Shown here in pieces: positions 8,976 to 19,019 of a DNA stretch of 64,000 bases (its first letter is position 1; the number at the start of each line of letters is the position of its first letter). The translations under genes were made by a program, and so were the position numbers. This DNA comes from a bacterium (GTDB taxonomy: Bacteria > Desulfobacterota > Deferrisomatia > Deferrisomatales > Deferrisomataceae): contig JALUTY010000002.1 of the NCBI GenBank assembly GCA_027021615.1, forward strand, positions 1 to 64,000. Reading direction: 5' to 3'. The notes beneath the pieces were generated by a model, which saw only the letters and a program-made list of their open reading frames with translations, was not told where the DNA came from and did no database searches.

Positions 8976-9731
8976 TCATCCCTCCGTCCAGGGCCAGCCT
9001 CGCAGCTCGGCCAGAGAATCCCCGTCCGTCAGATCCGTGCGCACTGGGGTAACCGACACGAACCCTTCTTCCACCGCCTCCACATCCGTGTCGCCGGTGC
9101 GCTGGGTCTCCCCGAGCTCCCGGACCCCGATCCAGAAGTACTCCCTGCCCCGAGGATCCTTTTTGCGCACAACACCGCTGCCGTAGACGCGCTTGCCCTG
9201 ACGGGTCACGAGCACGCCCCGGAGATCCTCGAACCGGTCGCGGCTGGGCACGTTGACGTTCAGGAACGTGCCCGGCGGCACTCCTCGCTCGGCCATCACC
9301 CGCGCGATGCGCGTCGCCGCCTCGGCTGCTGCTCCGAACCGGAACTCGGCCTCGGCAACCACCGACACCGCAAAGCTCGGCACCCCCATCAGGGTCCCTT
9401 CCAGGGCCACAGCCACCGTGCCCGAGTAGGTTAGATCATCGGCAAGGTTGGCGCCCTGGTTGATGCCCGCCACCACCATGGTGGGAGGCTCGGCGAGCAA
9501 GCCGTGGAGCCCCAGGTGGACACAGTCGGTGGGGGTGCCGTCCACGGCGAACCAGCCCTCACGCACCCGGGTCATGCGCAGGGGCCGATGCAGGGTAAGG
9601 GCGTGCCCCACGGCGCTACGCTCCCGGTCCGGCGCCACCACCACGACCTGGCCCAGGCTCGAGAGCGCTCGGGCCAGGGCTTCGAGCCCCGGGGAGTGAA
9701 TCCCGTCGTCGTTGCTGACCAGGAAGAGCAC
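8976..9731 (-). CDS. surE: 5'-nucleotidase SurE
   Basis: The protein has 251 residues, the normal SurE length. This metal-dependent phosphatase acts on nucleoside monophosphates and possibly polyphosphate. The metal-binding N-terminus is VSNDDGIHSPG, and the conserved motifs GTPTDCVHLG and VAGINQGANLADDLTYSGTV are present. The GTG start at 9731 puts NDDG at residue 7, as in the family. It is the first gene of the minus-strand operon, so the promoter should lie in 9732-9850. Confidence 0.95.
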   Translation of the reverse strand: MLFLVSNDDGIHSPGLEALARALSSLGQVVVVAPDRERSAVGHALTLHRPLRMTRVREGWFAVDGTPTDCVHLGLHGLLAEPPTMVVAGINQGANLADDLTYSGTVAVALEGTLMGVPSFAVSVVAEAEFRFGAAAEAATRIARVMAERGVPPGTFLNVNVPSRDRFEDLRGVLVTRQGKRVYGSGVVRKKDPRGREYFWIGVRELGETQRTGDTDVEAVEEGFVSVTPVRTDLTDGDSLAELRGWPWTEG

Positions 9732-9807
9732 GTCGCTTGTGTCCGCGATGCCTTGGCCGACCGGCGCGCCCAGCGGAGGAAGAGAGATTTACAGGACGTC
9801 ACGAAAG

Positions 9808-9837
9808 GCTTTACCGTGACCCGACACCCCGCGTCAA
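9808..9837 (-). promoter_or_regulatory. Candidate sigma-70 promoter of the surE operon
   Basis: On the minus strand TTGACG (9837-9832) is followed after 18 bp by TAAAGC (9813-9808). The -35 is good and the -10 is poor. It points at surE about 75 bases downstream. Confidence 0.3.
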
Positions 9838-10003
9838 CCGGAACCGGCTTCTCCTGTGGACGAGCGGAGACGAGCCGGAGCCGCCGGGAGCCAGCCGCCC
9901 ACGGTGCCGGCCCACCGCCCCGATGCGGGTCGAGCCCTGCTCCGGCACCGCTCTGGGGAGATGCTGCGGGGGTGCGGGGGGCGGCGCGCAAACCCTGCAG
10001 GGT

Positions 10004-10017
10004 CTGACCCAGATCAA
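10004..10017 (+). promoter_or_regulatory. Candidate CRP/FNR-family operator upstream of ygbA-like gene
   Basis: CTGACCCAGATCAA is an imperfect inverted repeat that matches the FNR consensus TTGAT-N4-ATCAA, and the related HcpR consensus TTGAC-N4-GTCAA, at 8 of 10 informative positions each. It is centred about 94 bases before the ATG of a gene whose family is linked to nitrosative stress. Confidence 0.35.
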
Positions 10018-10104
10018 GGCCCTCGGCCGGGAGCGGGGGTACGGAAGGATCGAAAGGCGGAAGGCATCCGGAGTCGTCACGGAAAACAGTCTTTGGAGCG
10101 CCCC

Positions 10105-10446
10105 ATGTCCCACGAGCCTCACCCCCGGCTGCGACGGGAACGGCAAACCATCGAGGCCATGGTCCGGATCTACTGTGGGGACCACCACCCCGGGCCGGAC
10201 CGTCCCTGCCCCGAGTGCGCCGAGCTCCTGGCCTACGCGTTCGAGCGCCTGGGCCGGTGCCCGTTCCAGGAGGGCAAGACCACCTGCGCCAAGTGCCCGG
10301 TGCACTGCTACAAGCCCAGCATGCGCGAGCGGGTGCGGGAGGTGATGCGCTACGCGGGCCCCCGCATGCTCTGGCGCCATCCGTGGCTGGCCCTGGCCCA
10401 CCTGTGGGACGGCAGGCGCCGGGAGCCCCAAAGAGAGAAAACCTAG
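10105..10446 (+). CDS. YgbA-like (nitrous oxide-stimulated promoter family) protein
   Basis: The protein has 113 residues and is small and cysteine-rich. The N-terminal RRERQTIEAMVRIYC and the cysteine pattern CPECAELLAYAFERLGRCPF, GKTTCAKCPVHCY, MRERVREVMRYAGPRML fit the YgbA_NO family (nitrous oxide-stimulated promoter family). In enterobacteria the homologue belongs to the nitric-oxide stress regulon. The biochemical role is unknown; the cysteines may bind a metal or Fe-S cluster. The ATG at 10105 is weakly preceded by TTGGAG; upstream in-frame starts would add non-conserved residues. Confidence 0.85.
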   Translation: MSHEPHPRLRRERQTIEAMVRIYCGDHHPGPDRPCPECAELLAYAFERLGRCPFQEGKTTCAKCPVHCYKPSMRERVREVMRYAGPRMLWRHPWLALAHLWDGRRREPQREKT

Positions 10447-10541
10447 CCACCCAGCCCGGGCACTCCGGCAGCCTCCATGCCCCCGGCCCCTGATGCTGTG
10501 ACGCAGAGTCACGTGAAACGCTAGGAGATGAAAGAGGTTTT

Positions 10542-10577
10542 TAGCCTCCCAGCCTCCTAGCCTCCTAGCTTCCCAGC
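10542..10577. repeat. Tandem AGCCTCCT-type tract
   Basis: Four to five tandem copies of an 8-base unit close to AGCCTCC(C/T) lie just beyond the stop codon of the minus-strand flavoprotein gene. A near-identical tract is at 44481-44516, also directly after a minus-strand stop codon. Confidence 0.75.
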
Positions 10578-10594
10578 GGAAGTTACTACCCAGG

Positions 10595-12073
10595 TCAGGG
10601 CTCCGGCGGAGGCGAGTCGGGGGTGCAGGCTCGTCCCTTGAGCTGGAACAGGAACCGCAGCACCCCCTTGGTGCGATCGCTGAACAGCTTTTCCGCGAAG
10701 TACGCGCCAGCGGCCCGCTTGGAGATCTCGGACAGGGTGGGGTACACGTGAACCGCCCCGGCGAGGGTGGCCAGCCGCACGCCCCCGGCCACGGCCACGA
10801 CCCACTCGTGGATGAGTTCCCCCGCGTGGGGGCCCACGATCTGACACCCCAGCAGCCTCCCCTTGGGGCTCACCAGCACCTTGATCTTGCCCCAGGTCTC
10901 TGCCTCGGCCAAGGCCCGGTCGTTCTCCGCGAACGGTGCCTCCAGCACCCGGTACTCCACCCCCTGCTCGCGAGCCCGCTTCTCGTTCAGCCCCACGCTC
11001 GCCACCTCTGGGTCGGTGTAAGTGCACCAGGGGACTTTGGTGTAGTCGACCTTGCGGGGCAGCCTGAGGATCGCGTTGGATAGGGCCACGCTGCCCTCGT
11101 ACCCGGCCACGTGGGTGAATGGGAGAACACCGTTCACGTCACCGCAGGCGTAGATGTGCCTCACGTTGGTTCGCATGCGGGCGTCCGTGGGGATGCCCTT
11201 GGTCCCCACCTCCACACCCGCCGCCTCGAGCCCCAGGTCCTCCACGTTGGGTCGGCGGCCGGTAGCGACCAGCAAAGCCTCCGCCTCCAGCGCTCGGGGC
11301 TCCCCTGGCCCCGAGGCCGGCGCAACGGTGAGCCGCACCCCGGCTCCACGGGGGGCCGCCCGCACGGCCCGGGTGGCCGTAAGGATCTCCACACCCTCGG
11401 CCTCCAGGCGCCTCCGCAGGATCGCCGCCACGTCTGGGTCCTCGGGGCCCAGGATCTGCTCCAGGAACTCCACCACGGTGACCCGGGACCCCAGCCTCTG
11501 GAACGCCTGGGCGAGCTCAAGCCCGATGGGCCCGCCCCCCAGCACCAAGAGCCGCGCCGGCAGCCGAGTCTGGCCGAACACGGTCTCGTTGGTCCAGTGG
11601 GGGGTCTGAGCAAGGCCCTCCACCGGGGGGAGGGCCGGTCGCGATCCGGTGGCCACGACCCAGGAGCGGGCCGAGAGCCGCCGGCCGTCCAACTCCACGA
11701 TATGCTCGTCCACGAACCGGGCAGAGCCGAACCGCACCTCGGCGCCCAGGCGACAGAAACGCTCCGGGGAGTCGTGCTCCTGGATCGTGCCGATCACGGA
11801 TCGAACCCGCGCCATGACCGCGCCCAGGTCCACTTTAGGGAGCTCAAGGGCCGGCAGCCCGAGTTCCGGGGCCCTCCGGGCCTGGGCCCAGGCCCCGGCC
11901 GTGCGGATCAGGGTCTTGGAGGGCACGCATCCGGCGTGCAGGCAGTCACCGCCGAGCCGGCCGCTCTTCTCCACGAGCAGCACCTTGGCCCCGAACTGGG
12001 CCCCTCCTGCGGCCACCGTGAGCCCGGCCGCGCCCCCTCCCAGGATCCCCAAGTCATAGTCGTAGGTCGCCAT
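10595..12073 (-). CDS. Pyridine nucleotide-disulfide oxidoreductase (MerA/Lpd-like)
   Basis: The protein has 492 residues. FAD motif GILGGGAAGLTVAAGGAQFG, then the redox disulfide motif GGDCLHAGCVPSKTLI. The NAD(P) motif LVLGGGPIGLELAQAFQRLG and the second FAD motif IYACGDVNG follow. The C-terminal dimerisation motif reads VYPTLSE where lipoamide dehydrogenase has HPTxxE, so the catalytic His is Tyr, as in mercuric-reductase-like proteins. It lacks the heavy-metal-associated domain and the vicinal C-terminal cysteines of true MerA. Substrate unknown. The ATG at 12073 is chosen over GTG 12091 because AAGGA lies nine bases upstream. Confidence 0.8.
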   Translation of the reverse strand: MATYDYDLGILGGGAAGLTVAAGGAQFGAKVLLVEKSGRLGGDCLHAGCVPSKTLIRTAGAWAQARRAPELGLPALELPKVDLGAVMARVRSVIGTIQEHDSPERFCRLGAEVRFGSARFVDEHIVELDGRRLSARSWVVATGSRPALPPVEGLAQTPHWTNETVFGQTRLPARLLVLGGGPIGLELAQAFQRLGSRVTVVEFLEQILGPEDPDVAAILRRRLEAEGVEILTATRAVRAAPRGAGVRLTVAPASGPGEPRALEAEALLVATGRRPNVEDLGLEAAGVEVGTKGIPTDARMRTNVRHIYACGDVNGVLPFTHVAGYEGSVALSNAILRLPRKVDYTKVPWCTYTDPEVASVGLNEKRAREQGVEYRVLEAPFAENDRALAEAETWGKIKVLVSPKGRLLGCQIVGPHAGELIHEWVVAVAGGVRLATLAGAVHVYPTLSEISKRAAGAYFAEKLFSDRTKGVLRFLFQLKGRACTPDSPPPEP

Positions 12074-12122
12074 GGAGTCCGTCCTTGTCACTTCGGTCGT
12101 TGGTCGTTGGTCGCCCGGTCGG

Positions 12123-12153
12123 GGGCCTTCGGCCCGCTAGGCAGCCGGGCGGC
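12123..12153. repeat. GCTAGGC-type hairpin repeat, copy 1
   Basis: A small perfect hairpin GGGCC-TTC-GGCCC (12123-12135) is followed by GCTAGGC and a GC-rich CAGCCGGGCGG run. The same GGGCCTTCGGCCCGCTAGGC motif recurs exactly at 61399-61418, with diverged copies near 43705, 54210 and 62870. It lies about 50 bases upstream of the start codon of the flavoprotein gene. Confidence 0.7.
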
Positions 12154-12337
12154 TCTCGAACCGCGCCAAAGCTCGGGGGCATAGGGCCTGATCCCGGCAC
12201 CGAAGGAATGAACCATACCCCCGCAGCAGGGCCGGGCAAGGACGAAGGGGTTCGAAAAAAGGGGGCGGAGAAGGGAAACGGAGAGGAGAGGGAAGGTGGC
12301 GGAGCCGGAGACCCGCGGGGTCTGTGGGGGCGACGGG

Positions 12338-12949
12338 TCACCCCCCCGTGTCCAGGGCGATCCGGCGATCCCCCCACCCCAGGACCACCCGGAACGCACC
12401 TGGAGCCCGGGCCGGGTCCGTCAGGTATCCGTCCGAGGCCGGAGCCGGCATGGGGCCGGCCACCGACACGACCAGAAGGCCCGCGGCTCGGGCCAGACGT
12501 AGAACCTCCGCCCCCCCCACCCGCAGGGGAGCCTGGAACCAGGAGCCGTTTCCGAACCGGGCCCGTCCCAGATCGAAGGCCCGGCCCGCGAACCCCTTGA
12601 GCCCCTCGCAGGCCTCGTCCTGGATGCTCACCTGGTCCCAGGCCTCGCCCACTACCTCCAAATAGATCCCCAGGGGTTCGTCTGGCGGGGCGCTGGCATC
12701 GGCCGGGGCCGACACCGGAGCCGCCCCCTGGGCGAACGCCCGGTCCAGCAGGCGAGCCATGGCGTCATGGATCCGGGCATAGGTCTCGAACTCCATGCAC
12801 CCGCTGAGGATCCCGGCCACCAGGGCGGCCGTGAGCTCCCGGGCCTCCTGGGGGGCCAGGGCCCGCTCGGCCGCGGCCAGGGCCACGGCCCGGCCCAGGC
12901 CCACGAAGGTTTCGACGTCTCGGGTCACCATGGCCCTTCTCATCGGCAC
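12338..12949 (-). CDS. Hypothetical protein at end of the mre operon
   Basis: The protein has 203 residues and I do not recognise the family. It has an alanine-rich helical N-terminal half (VGLGRAVALAAAERALAPQEA), a proline/alanine linker near residue 80, and a mixed C-terminal half. No signal peptide or membrane segment is seen. It starts 13 bases after the rodA stop codon; GGAG sits five bases before the GTG at 12949, while an ATG six bases later is an alternative start. Position as the last gene of mreBCD-mrdA-rodA suggests cotranscription with cell-shape genes. Confidence 0.6.
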   Translation of the reverse strand: MPMRRAMVTRDVETFVGLGRAVALAAAERALAPQEARELTAALVAGILSGCMEFETYARIHDAMARLLDRAFAQGAAPVSAPADASAPPDEPLGIYLEVVGEAWDQVSIQDEACEGLKGFAGRAFDLGRARFGNGSWFQAPLRVGGAEVLRLARAAGLLVVSVAGPMPAPASDGYLTDPARAPGAFRVVLGWGDRRIALDTGG

Positions 12950-12962
12950 GCGTTCTCCGAAA

Positions 12963-14063
12963 CTAAAACCGGCCGAACCGGCGCAGCCGGATGTTCAGGA
13001 GCAGGCCGCAGATCACGAAGGTGGTGAGCACCGAAGATCCGCCGTAGGAGAACAGGGGCAGAGGAACCCCCACCACGGGCAGAAGGCCCAGCACCATGCC
13101 CACATTCACGAACACGTGGAAGAAGAGGATCGAGGTCAGCCCCACGGCCAGCAGCCGGCCGAAGTCGTCCCGGGCGCGCGAGGCGATGTCGAGTCCCCAC
13201 AGGATCCACAGGCCGTAGAGCAGCAGCACGAAGGCCGCGCCCACGAACCCCCACTCCTCGGCCAGCACCGAGAAGATGAAATCGGTGTGGCGCTCGGGAA
13301 GGAACCGCAGGTGGGCCTGGGTCCCCTGGAGGAACCCCTTGCCCAGCAGCTGGCCCGAGCCCACCGCGATCTTGGACTGGATGATATGGTACCCGGCCCC
13401 CAGCGGATCGCGCTCCGGGTCCAAAAAGGTGAGGATCCGCTGGCGCTGGTAGTCGTGGAGGAACCCCCAAGCAACGGGAAGGCCCGCGGCCGCGGCCCCG
13501 GCGCAGGCCATCAGCACCCCTTTGCGCACGCCCTGGAACAGGATCTGGGCGCCGGCCACCCCCACCAGGAGCACCGCGGTGCCCAGATCCGGCTGGAGGA
13601 GCACCGCGCCAGCGGCCAGCAGCACGGCCCCGGCCGGCAGAAGAAGGGGGCGCACCCCGTAGGGCGGGTTGGCAGGCTCCCGGGCCAGCAGGTGGGCGGT
13701 CACGATGGCCATGGAGATCTTGGCGAACTCCGAGGGCTGGATCCGAAGCGGCCCCAGCGCGATCCACCGCTGGGCCCCCATGGTGGTGTGCCCCACCGCC
13801 AGCACCGCCCCCAGGAGCCCCAGGGTGCCCAGATAGATCCAGGGGGCCCATGCCTCGATCTTCCGGTAGTCCACGGACACCGCCACCCCGAGGGCCAGAA
13901 CCCCCATGGCCATCCACCGAACCTGGCGTAGGGGGTACGAGGCGACGGCACCGTCGGGGCCGTGGCTCGCACTCCACAGGACCGTCAACCCGACCCCGCA
14001 CAGCAGGGCGAGCAGGGCCAGGAAGCCCCAGTCGATCTGCCGCCAGACCGCCCCGCGGCTCAC
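12963..14063 (-). CDS. rodA: Rod-shape peptidoglycan polymerase RodA
   Basis: The protein has 366 residues. It is a SEDS-family integral membrane glycosyltransferase that polymerises peptidoglycan in the elongasome with PBP2. About ten hydrophobic segments are visible, starting with WGFLALLALLCGVGLTVLW. Conserved pieces include GPLRIQPSEFAKISMAI, DLGTAVLLVGVAG and the C-terminal GLLPVVGVPLPLFSYGGSS. The GTG start at 14063 overlaps the mrdA stop codon (GTGA); the longer frame runs into mrdA. Confidence 0.95.
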   Translation of the reverse strand: MSRGAVWRQIDWGFLALLALLCGVGLTVLWSASHGPDGAVASYPLRQVRWMAMGVLALGVAVSVDYRKIEAWAPWIYLGTLGLLGAVLAVGHTTMGAQRWIALGPLRIQPSEFAKISMAIVTAHLLAREPANPPYGVRPLLLPAGAVLLAAGAVLLQPDLGTAVLLVGVAGAQILFQGVRKGVLMACAGAAAAGLPVAWGFLHDYQRQRILTFLDPERDPLGAGYHIIQSKIAVGSGQLLGKGFLQGTQAHLRFLPERHTDFIFSVLAEEWGFVGAAFVLLLYGLWILWGLDIASRARDDFGRLLAVGLTSILFFHVFVNVGMVLGLLPVVGVPLPLFSYGGSSVLTTFVICGLLLNIRLRRFGRF

Positions 14064-15910
14064 CGTTGCTCCCCCCGGGCCGCCAGGCCCTCCCGGAGGA
14101 GATCCCGATAGGCCTCCACCACCCGCGCCGCCACCGGTGCGGCCGCCGACCCTCCGTGGCCACCGTGCTCCACCAGCACCGCGAACGAGATCCGGGGGTC
14201 GTCGGCCGGGGCGTAGCCCGTGAACCAAGCGTGGTCCCGGTGCTCCCATGGGATCTGCTCGATGGGCAGGTTGCGTTCCGAGGGCAGCTTGACCACCTGG
14301 GCGGTGCCGGTCTTTCCGGCCACGGGGAGCCCCTCCACATCGGCCCGGCGGGCCGTGCCGTGGGCTCCCGCCACCACCTGCCGCAGGGCCTTTCGCACCC
14401 GCGAGAGCTGGGCCAGCGAGAACGGCAGGCGACCCACCTCCTCGGGCGGCAAAGCATGGAGGACCCGGCCCGCCGGGTCCTCGATCCGGGTCACCAGCCG
14501 GGGACGGAAGCGGACCCCTTGGGGGTGGGCCACCGCGGCCATGGCCGCGGCCATCTGGAGCGGGGTGGTCAGCACATACCCCTGGCCGATCGCCACCGAC
14601 AGGGTCTCCCCCGCGTACCAGGGCTTACCCCGGGACCGCCGTTTCCAGGCTCGCGTCGGCAGCAGCCCCGGCCGCTCGCCCGGCAGGTCCACCCCCGTCT
14701 CCTTGCCGAAGCCCAGCTCGGACGCCCAGCGGGCGATCTGATCCACCCCGAGATCGAGGCCGAGCTGATAGAAGTACACGTCGCACGACTCGATGAGGGC
14801 TCGTTCCAGGTCCACCCACCCGTGGCCGGCCTTCTTCCAGCACCGGTAGTCCCGGCCGGCGAACCGGTAGGCCCCCGAGCAGTAGACCCGGGTCCGGGGG
14901 GTGATCACCCCCTCGGCCAAGCCTGCCAGGGCCACCGCCACCTTGAACGTGCTGCCGGGCGGGTACTGCCCCGCCACGGCCCGGTTCTGGAGGGGATGGA
15001 GCGGATCGGACACGATCTCCTGCCACCGCTGCGCGGACACCCCCCGGGCCAGCTCGTTGGGGTCGAGGGAGGGGGAGGTAACCAGCGCCAGGACGTCGCC
15101 GGTTCGAACGTCGACCACCGCTACCGCCCCCACCCGGTCACCCAGGGCCTCGCGGGCCGCCTGCTGGAGACGCCGCTCCAGCGAGAGGATCAGGTTGCGG
15201 CCGGCCTTGGCGGGGCGCTCGGCCAGCACCCGCAGCTCCCGGCCCCTGACGTCCACCTCGACCTGCTGTCCGCCCGGCGTGCCCCGCAGGGTGGCCTCCC
15301 AGGTCCGCTCCACCCCCGCCCGGCCGATCACGTCACCCGCTGCGTACTCGGCAAACGCATCGCTCCCCAGCTCCCGGGCCGACACCTCTCCCACATACCC
15401 CAAAACCGCGCCGAACAGAGGCCCCTGGGGGTAGTGGCGCACCGGCCGGGCCCGCACCAGCATGCCCGGGAGCTCCAGGCGGTGGGCCTCGAGCCGGGCC
15501 ATCTGGGCCCGGGTGATCCGGCTGAGAAACCGGGGCTCCCACCGGGCCGGACGGCTCCCCTCCAGCGCACTCCGGATGTCCGCGGACGGCATCCCCAGAA
15601 TCTCCGAGACCCGATCCAGCCAGGGGTCGAGCCCCTCGACCGGCACCTCGGACGGTACCACGAGGGCCTCGAACGCGGCCCGCACATCCGCCAGGATCTC
15701 GCCGTTCCGATCGAACATCATGCCCCGCGGGGCCGGAATCCGCTCCACGCGGATCCGGTTGTTCTCGCTGAGGTACCGGTACCGGGCCCCCTGCCAGACC
15801 TGCAGGTAGGCGAGGCGCCCCAGCAGCACGGCGAACGCCCCTGCCACGATCGCCACGCACACCACGAGCCGGGGGCGCAGCCTGCTGCGGGAGAACCGAG
15901 GGCGCAGCAT
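14060..15910 (-). CDS. mrdA: Penicillin-binding protein 2 (transpeptidase)
   Basis: The protein has 616 residues. An N-terminal membrane anchor (LVVCVAIVAGAFAVLLGRLAY) is followed by the PBP dimerisation domain and the transpeptidase domain. The catalytic motifs are visible: PPGSTFK (SxxK), ESCDVY (SxD) and AGKTGTAQ (KTG). It cross-links peptidoglycan during elongation. The ATG at 15910 overlaps the mreD stop codon (ATGA). It stands in the classical mreBCD-mrdA-rodA order. Confidence 0.95.
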   Translation of the reverse strand: MLRPRFSRSRLRPRLVVCVAIVAGAFAVLLGRLAYLQVWQGARYRYLSENNRIRVERIPAPRGMMFDRNGEILADVRAAFEALVVPSEVPVEGLDPWLDRVSEILGMPSADIRSALEGSRPARWEPRFLSRITRAQMARLEAHRLELPGMLVRARPVRHYPQGPLFGAVLGYVGEVSARELGSDAFAEYAAGDVIGRAGVERTWEATLRGTPGGQQVEVDVRGRELRVLAERPAKAGRNLILSLERRLQQAAREALGDRVGAVAVVDVRTGDVLALVTSPSLDPNELARGVSAQRWQEIVSDPLHPLQNRAVAGQYPPGSTFKVAVALAGLAEGVITPRTRVYCSGAYRFAGRDYRCWKKAGHGWVDLERALIESCDVYFYQLGLDLGVDQIARWASELGFGKETGVDLPGERPGLLPTRAWKRRSRGKPWYAGETLSVAIGQGYVLTTPLQMAAAMAAVAHPQGVRFRPRLVTRIEDPAGRVLHALPPEEVGRLPFSLAQLSRVRKALRQVVAGAHGTARRADVEGLPVAGKTGTAQVVKLPSERNLPIEQIPWEHRDHAWFTGYAPADDPRISFAVLVEHGGHGGSAAAPVAARVVEAYRDLLREGLAARGEQR

Positions 15911-16413
15911 CAGCGGGCCACCTCCAGGCGGGTCCGGCGCGCCGTGGCCATCTCGAGCACCAGGAAGACGAACACCACCAGGATCACGTCCCCCGGCGCC
16001 TGCCGGAGGGCCACCCCCCATACGTCCGGGGCGGTCGAGGCGTCAGGCGCGGAGAAGTGGAACAACACGGACGCCCCCGCCGCCTCCACGAAGGGGCTGG
16101 CGGCGGCCAGGGGAAGGAGCCACAGGGGCTGATGGTCGAAGAACACGCCCCGCAGGGGACGGGCCACCCCGTACAGAAGCAGGCGCAACAGGGCCACGAA
16201 CCCCAGGGGTCCGCCGGAGAGGAGGTCCACGGCCAGGCCCGAGCCAGCGGCCAGCACCGCCCCGCCCCGGGGCACCCCGGTCAGCGCCAGCCACAGGGTC
16301 AGGATCCGGGTGAGATCGGGCCTCCAGGGCTCGGGAACCAGCAGGGGCAGAAGGGTCGTCTGCAGCCCCAGGGCACAGACCAGAAAACCGGTCCAGGCGA
16401 GAAATCCCCTCAA
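15910..16413 (-). CDS. mreD: Rod-shape determining protein MreD
   Basis: The protein has 167 residues, is strongly hydrophobic and has about five membrane segments, including FLVCALGLQTTLLPLLV and LVVFVFLVLEMA. It connects MreC and the elongasome in the inner membrane. The TTG start at 16413 overlaps the mreC stop codon (TTGA) and gives the expected N-terminus LRGFLAWTGFL. Identification rests on hydrophobicity, length and position; the family has little strict sequence conservation. Confidence 0.88.
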   Translation of the reverse strand: MRGFLAWTGFLVCALGLQTTLLPLLVPEPWRPDLTRILTLWLALTGVPRGGAVLAAGSGLAVDLLSGGPLGFVALLRLLLYGVARPLRGVFFDHQPLWLLPLAAASPFVEAAGASVLFHFSAPDASTAPDVWGVALRQAPGDVILVVFVFLVLEMATARRTRLEVAR

Positions 16414-17228
16414 GGCGTCTCCGTGGCGGGGGCCAGGACGAGCACCTCCTCCAGCCGACCCAGGTCCGCGCCGGGCCGCAGCTCCACCCGCTGGAACACC
16501 TCTCCCGGCTCCTCCCGCACCCGGACCACCTCCCCGAGGAGCAGCCCTTTGGGGAACACGCCGTCGAGGCCCGACGTGACCACCCGGTCTCCGGGGTTCA
16601 CCTCCTCGCCCCGGGGGAGGTACAGGACCCGACAGGTGGCACCGAGCCCCCCTTCCACCACCACCTGCGCCCGCGTGCGCTGGATGAGGGCGTCCACCGC
16701 GCTGTTGGGGTCGGTCAGCAGGAGCACCCGGCTCGCGGAACGGCCGACCTGGAACACCCGGCCCACCACCCCGTCGGGCGTGAGCACCGGGGCGTCCATG
16801 CGGACTCCCTGCTCCTGGCCCTTGTCCAGGACCGCCGTGCGCAGCCAGGGGGTGGCGCTGCGGCCCACCACCCGCGCCGCCACGGCCGACCCCTCCAAGG
16901 CGTCTCGGAACTCGAGGATCCTCCTGAGCCGCTCGTTCTCCTGGAACACCTCCTCGACCCGGGCGAGCTCCTGACGGAGCTCGGCAGCCTCCCGGCGCAG
17001 ACGGGCGGCCTCGGTCTTCGCGTCCACCAACCAGAGGTACCGGTCCACCATTGCGGCCACCCCCCCCACGAGCCCCCTCACGGCCGACTGGAAGGGCGTG
17101 GCCACCAGCCCCACCCGGCCGCCCCACACCCCTGCGCCGCCCCCGGCCGCGGCCAGCAGCCCCAGGGTCACGGCCAGCACCCCCCCTCCCAGCAGGATCC
17201 GCCGGTGACGAGCCAGAAAAGAGATCAT
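16410..17228 (-). CDS. mreC: Rod-shape determining protein MreC
   Basis: The protein has 272 residues. It has a short cytoplasmic start, one membrane helix (ILLGGGVLAVTLGLLAAAG), a coiled-coil region rich in Leu/Glu/Arg (about residues 65-100) and a periplasmic beta domain with ARVVGRSATPWLRTAVLDKG, GVVGRVFQVG and GDRVVTSGLDGVFPKGLLLG, which are typical of MreC. It organises PBP2 in the elongasome. ATG start, 16 bases after the mreB stop. Confidence 0.94.
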   Translation of the reverse strand: MISFLARHRRILLGGGVLAVTLGLLAAAGGGAGVWGGRVGLVATPFQSAVRGLVGGVAAMVDRYLWLVDAKTEAARLRREAAELRQELARVEEVFQENERLRRILEFRDALEGSAVAARVVGRSATPWLRTAVLDKGQEQGVRMDAPVLTPDGVVGRVFQVGRSASRVLLLTDPNSAVDALIQRTRAQVVVEGGLGATCRVLYLPRGEEVNPGDRVVTSGLDGVFPKGLLLGEVVRVREEPGEVFQRVELRPGADLGRLEEVLVLAPATETP

Positions 17229-17244
17229 GGGTTCGGGTCGGAGG

Positions 17245-18887
<1,643 letters not shown>

Positions 18888-18967
18888 CGCCGGAGCTCGG
18901 TGCCAGGCGTTGACGTTCAAGGCCCGGGACGGACCTTCCGCCCGGGCCCAACGCCTGCCCCTCACGG

Positions 18968-18997
18968 TTGCGGGCCGAGCACCCCCTCGCGTATGCT
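18968..18997 (+). promoter_or_regulatory. Candidate sigma-70 promoter of the type II secretion operon
   Basis: TTGCGG (18968-18973), an 18-bp spacer and TATGCT (18992-18997) precede the gspC start codon at 19020 by 22 bases. The match is moderate. Confidence 0.4.
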
Positions 18998-19019
18998 ATG
19001 CCGGTTTTCCGGAGGAGCC

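Larger units (their letters stand above)
9732..10104. other. Divergent intergenic region (surE / ygbA-like)
   Basis: This 373-bp stretch separates two divergent genes and should carry both promoters. No coding sequence is supported in it. Two candidate regulatory signals are listed separately (9808-9837 and 10004-10017). Confidence 0.5.

Noticed and set aside
10542-10577. Tandem tract considered as a CRISPR array
   Set aside because: The unit is only 8 bases and there are no spacers or cas genes.
10595-12073. Assignment as true mercuric reductase (merA)
   Set aside because: It lacks the N-terminal heavy-metal domain and the C-terminal vicinal cysteines, and no mer genes are nearby.
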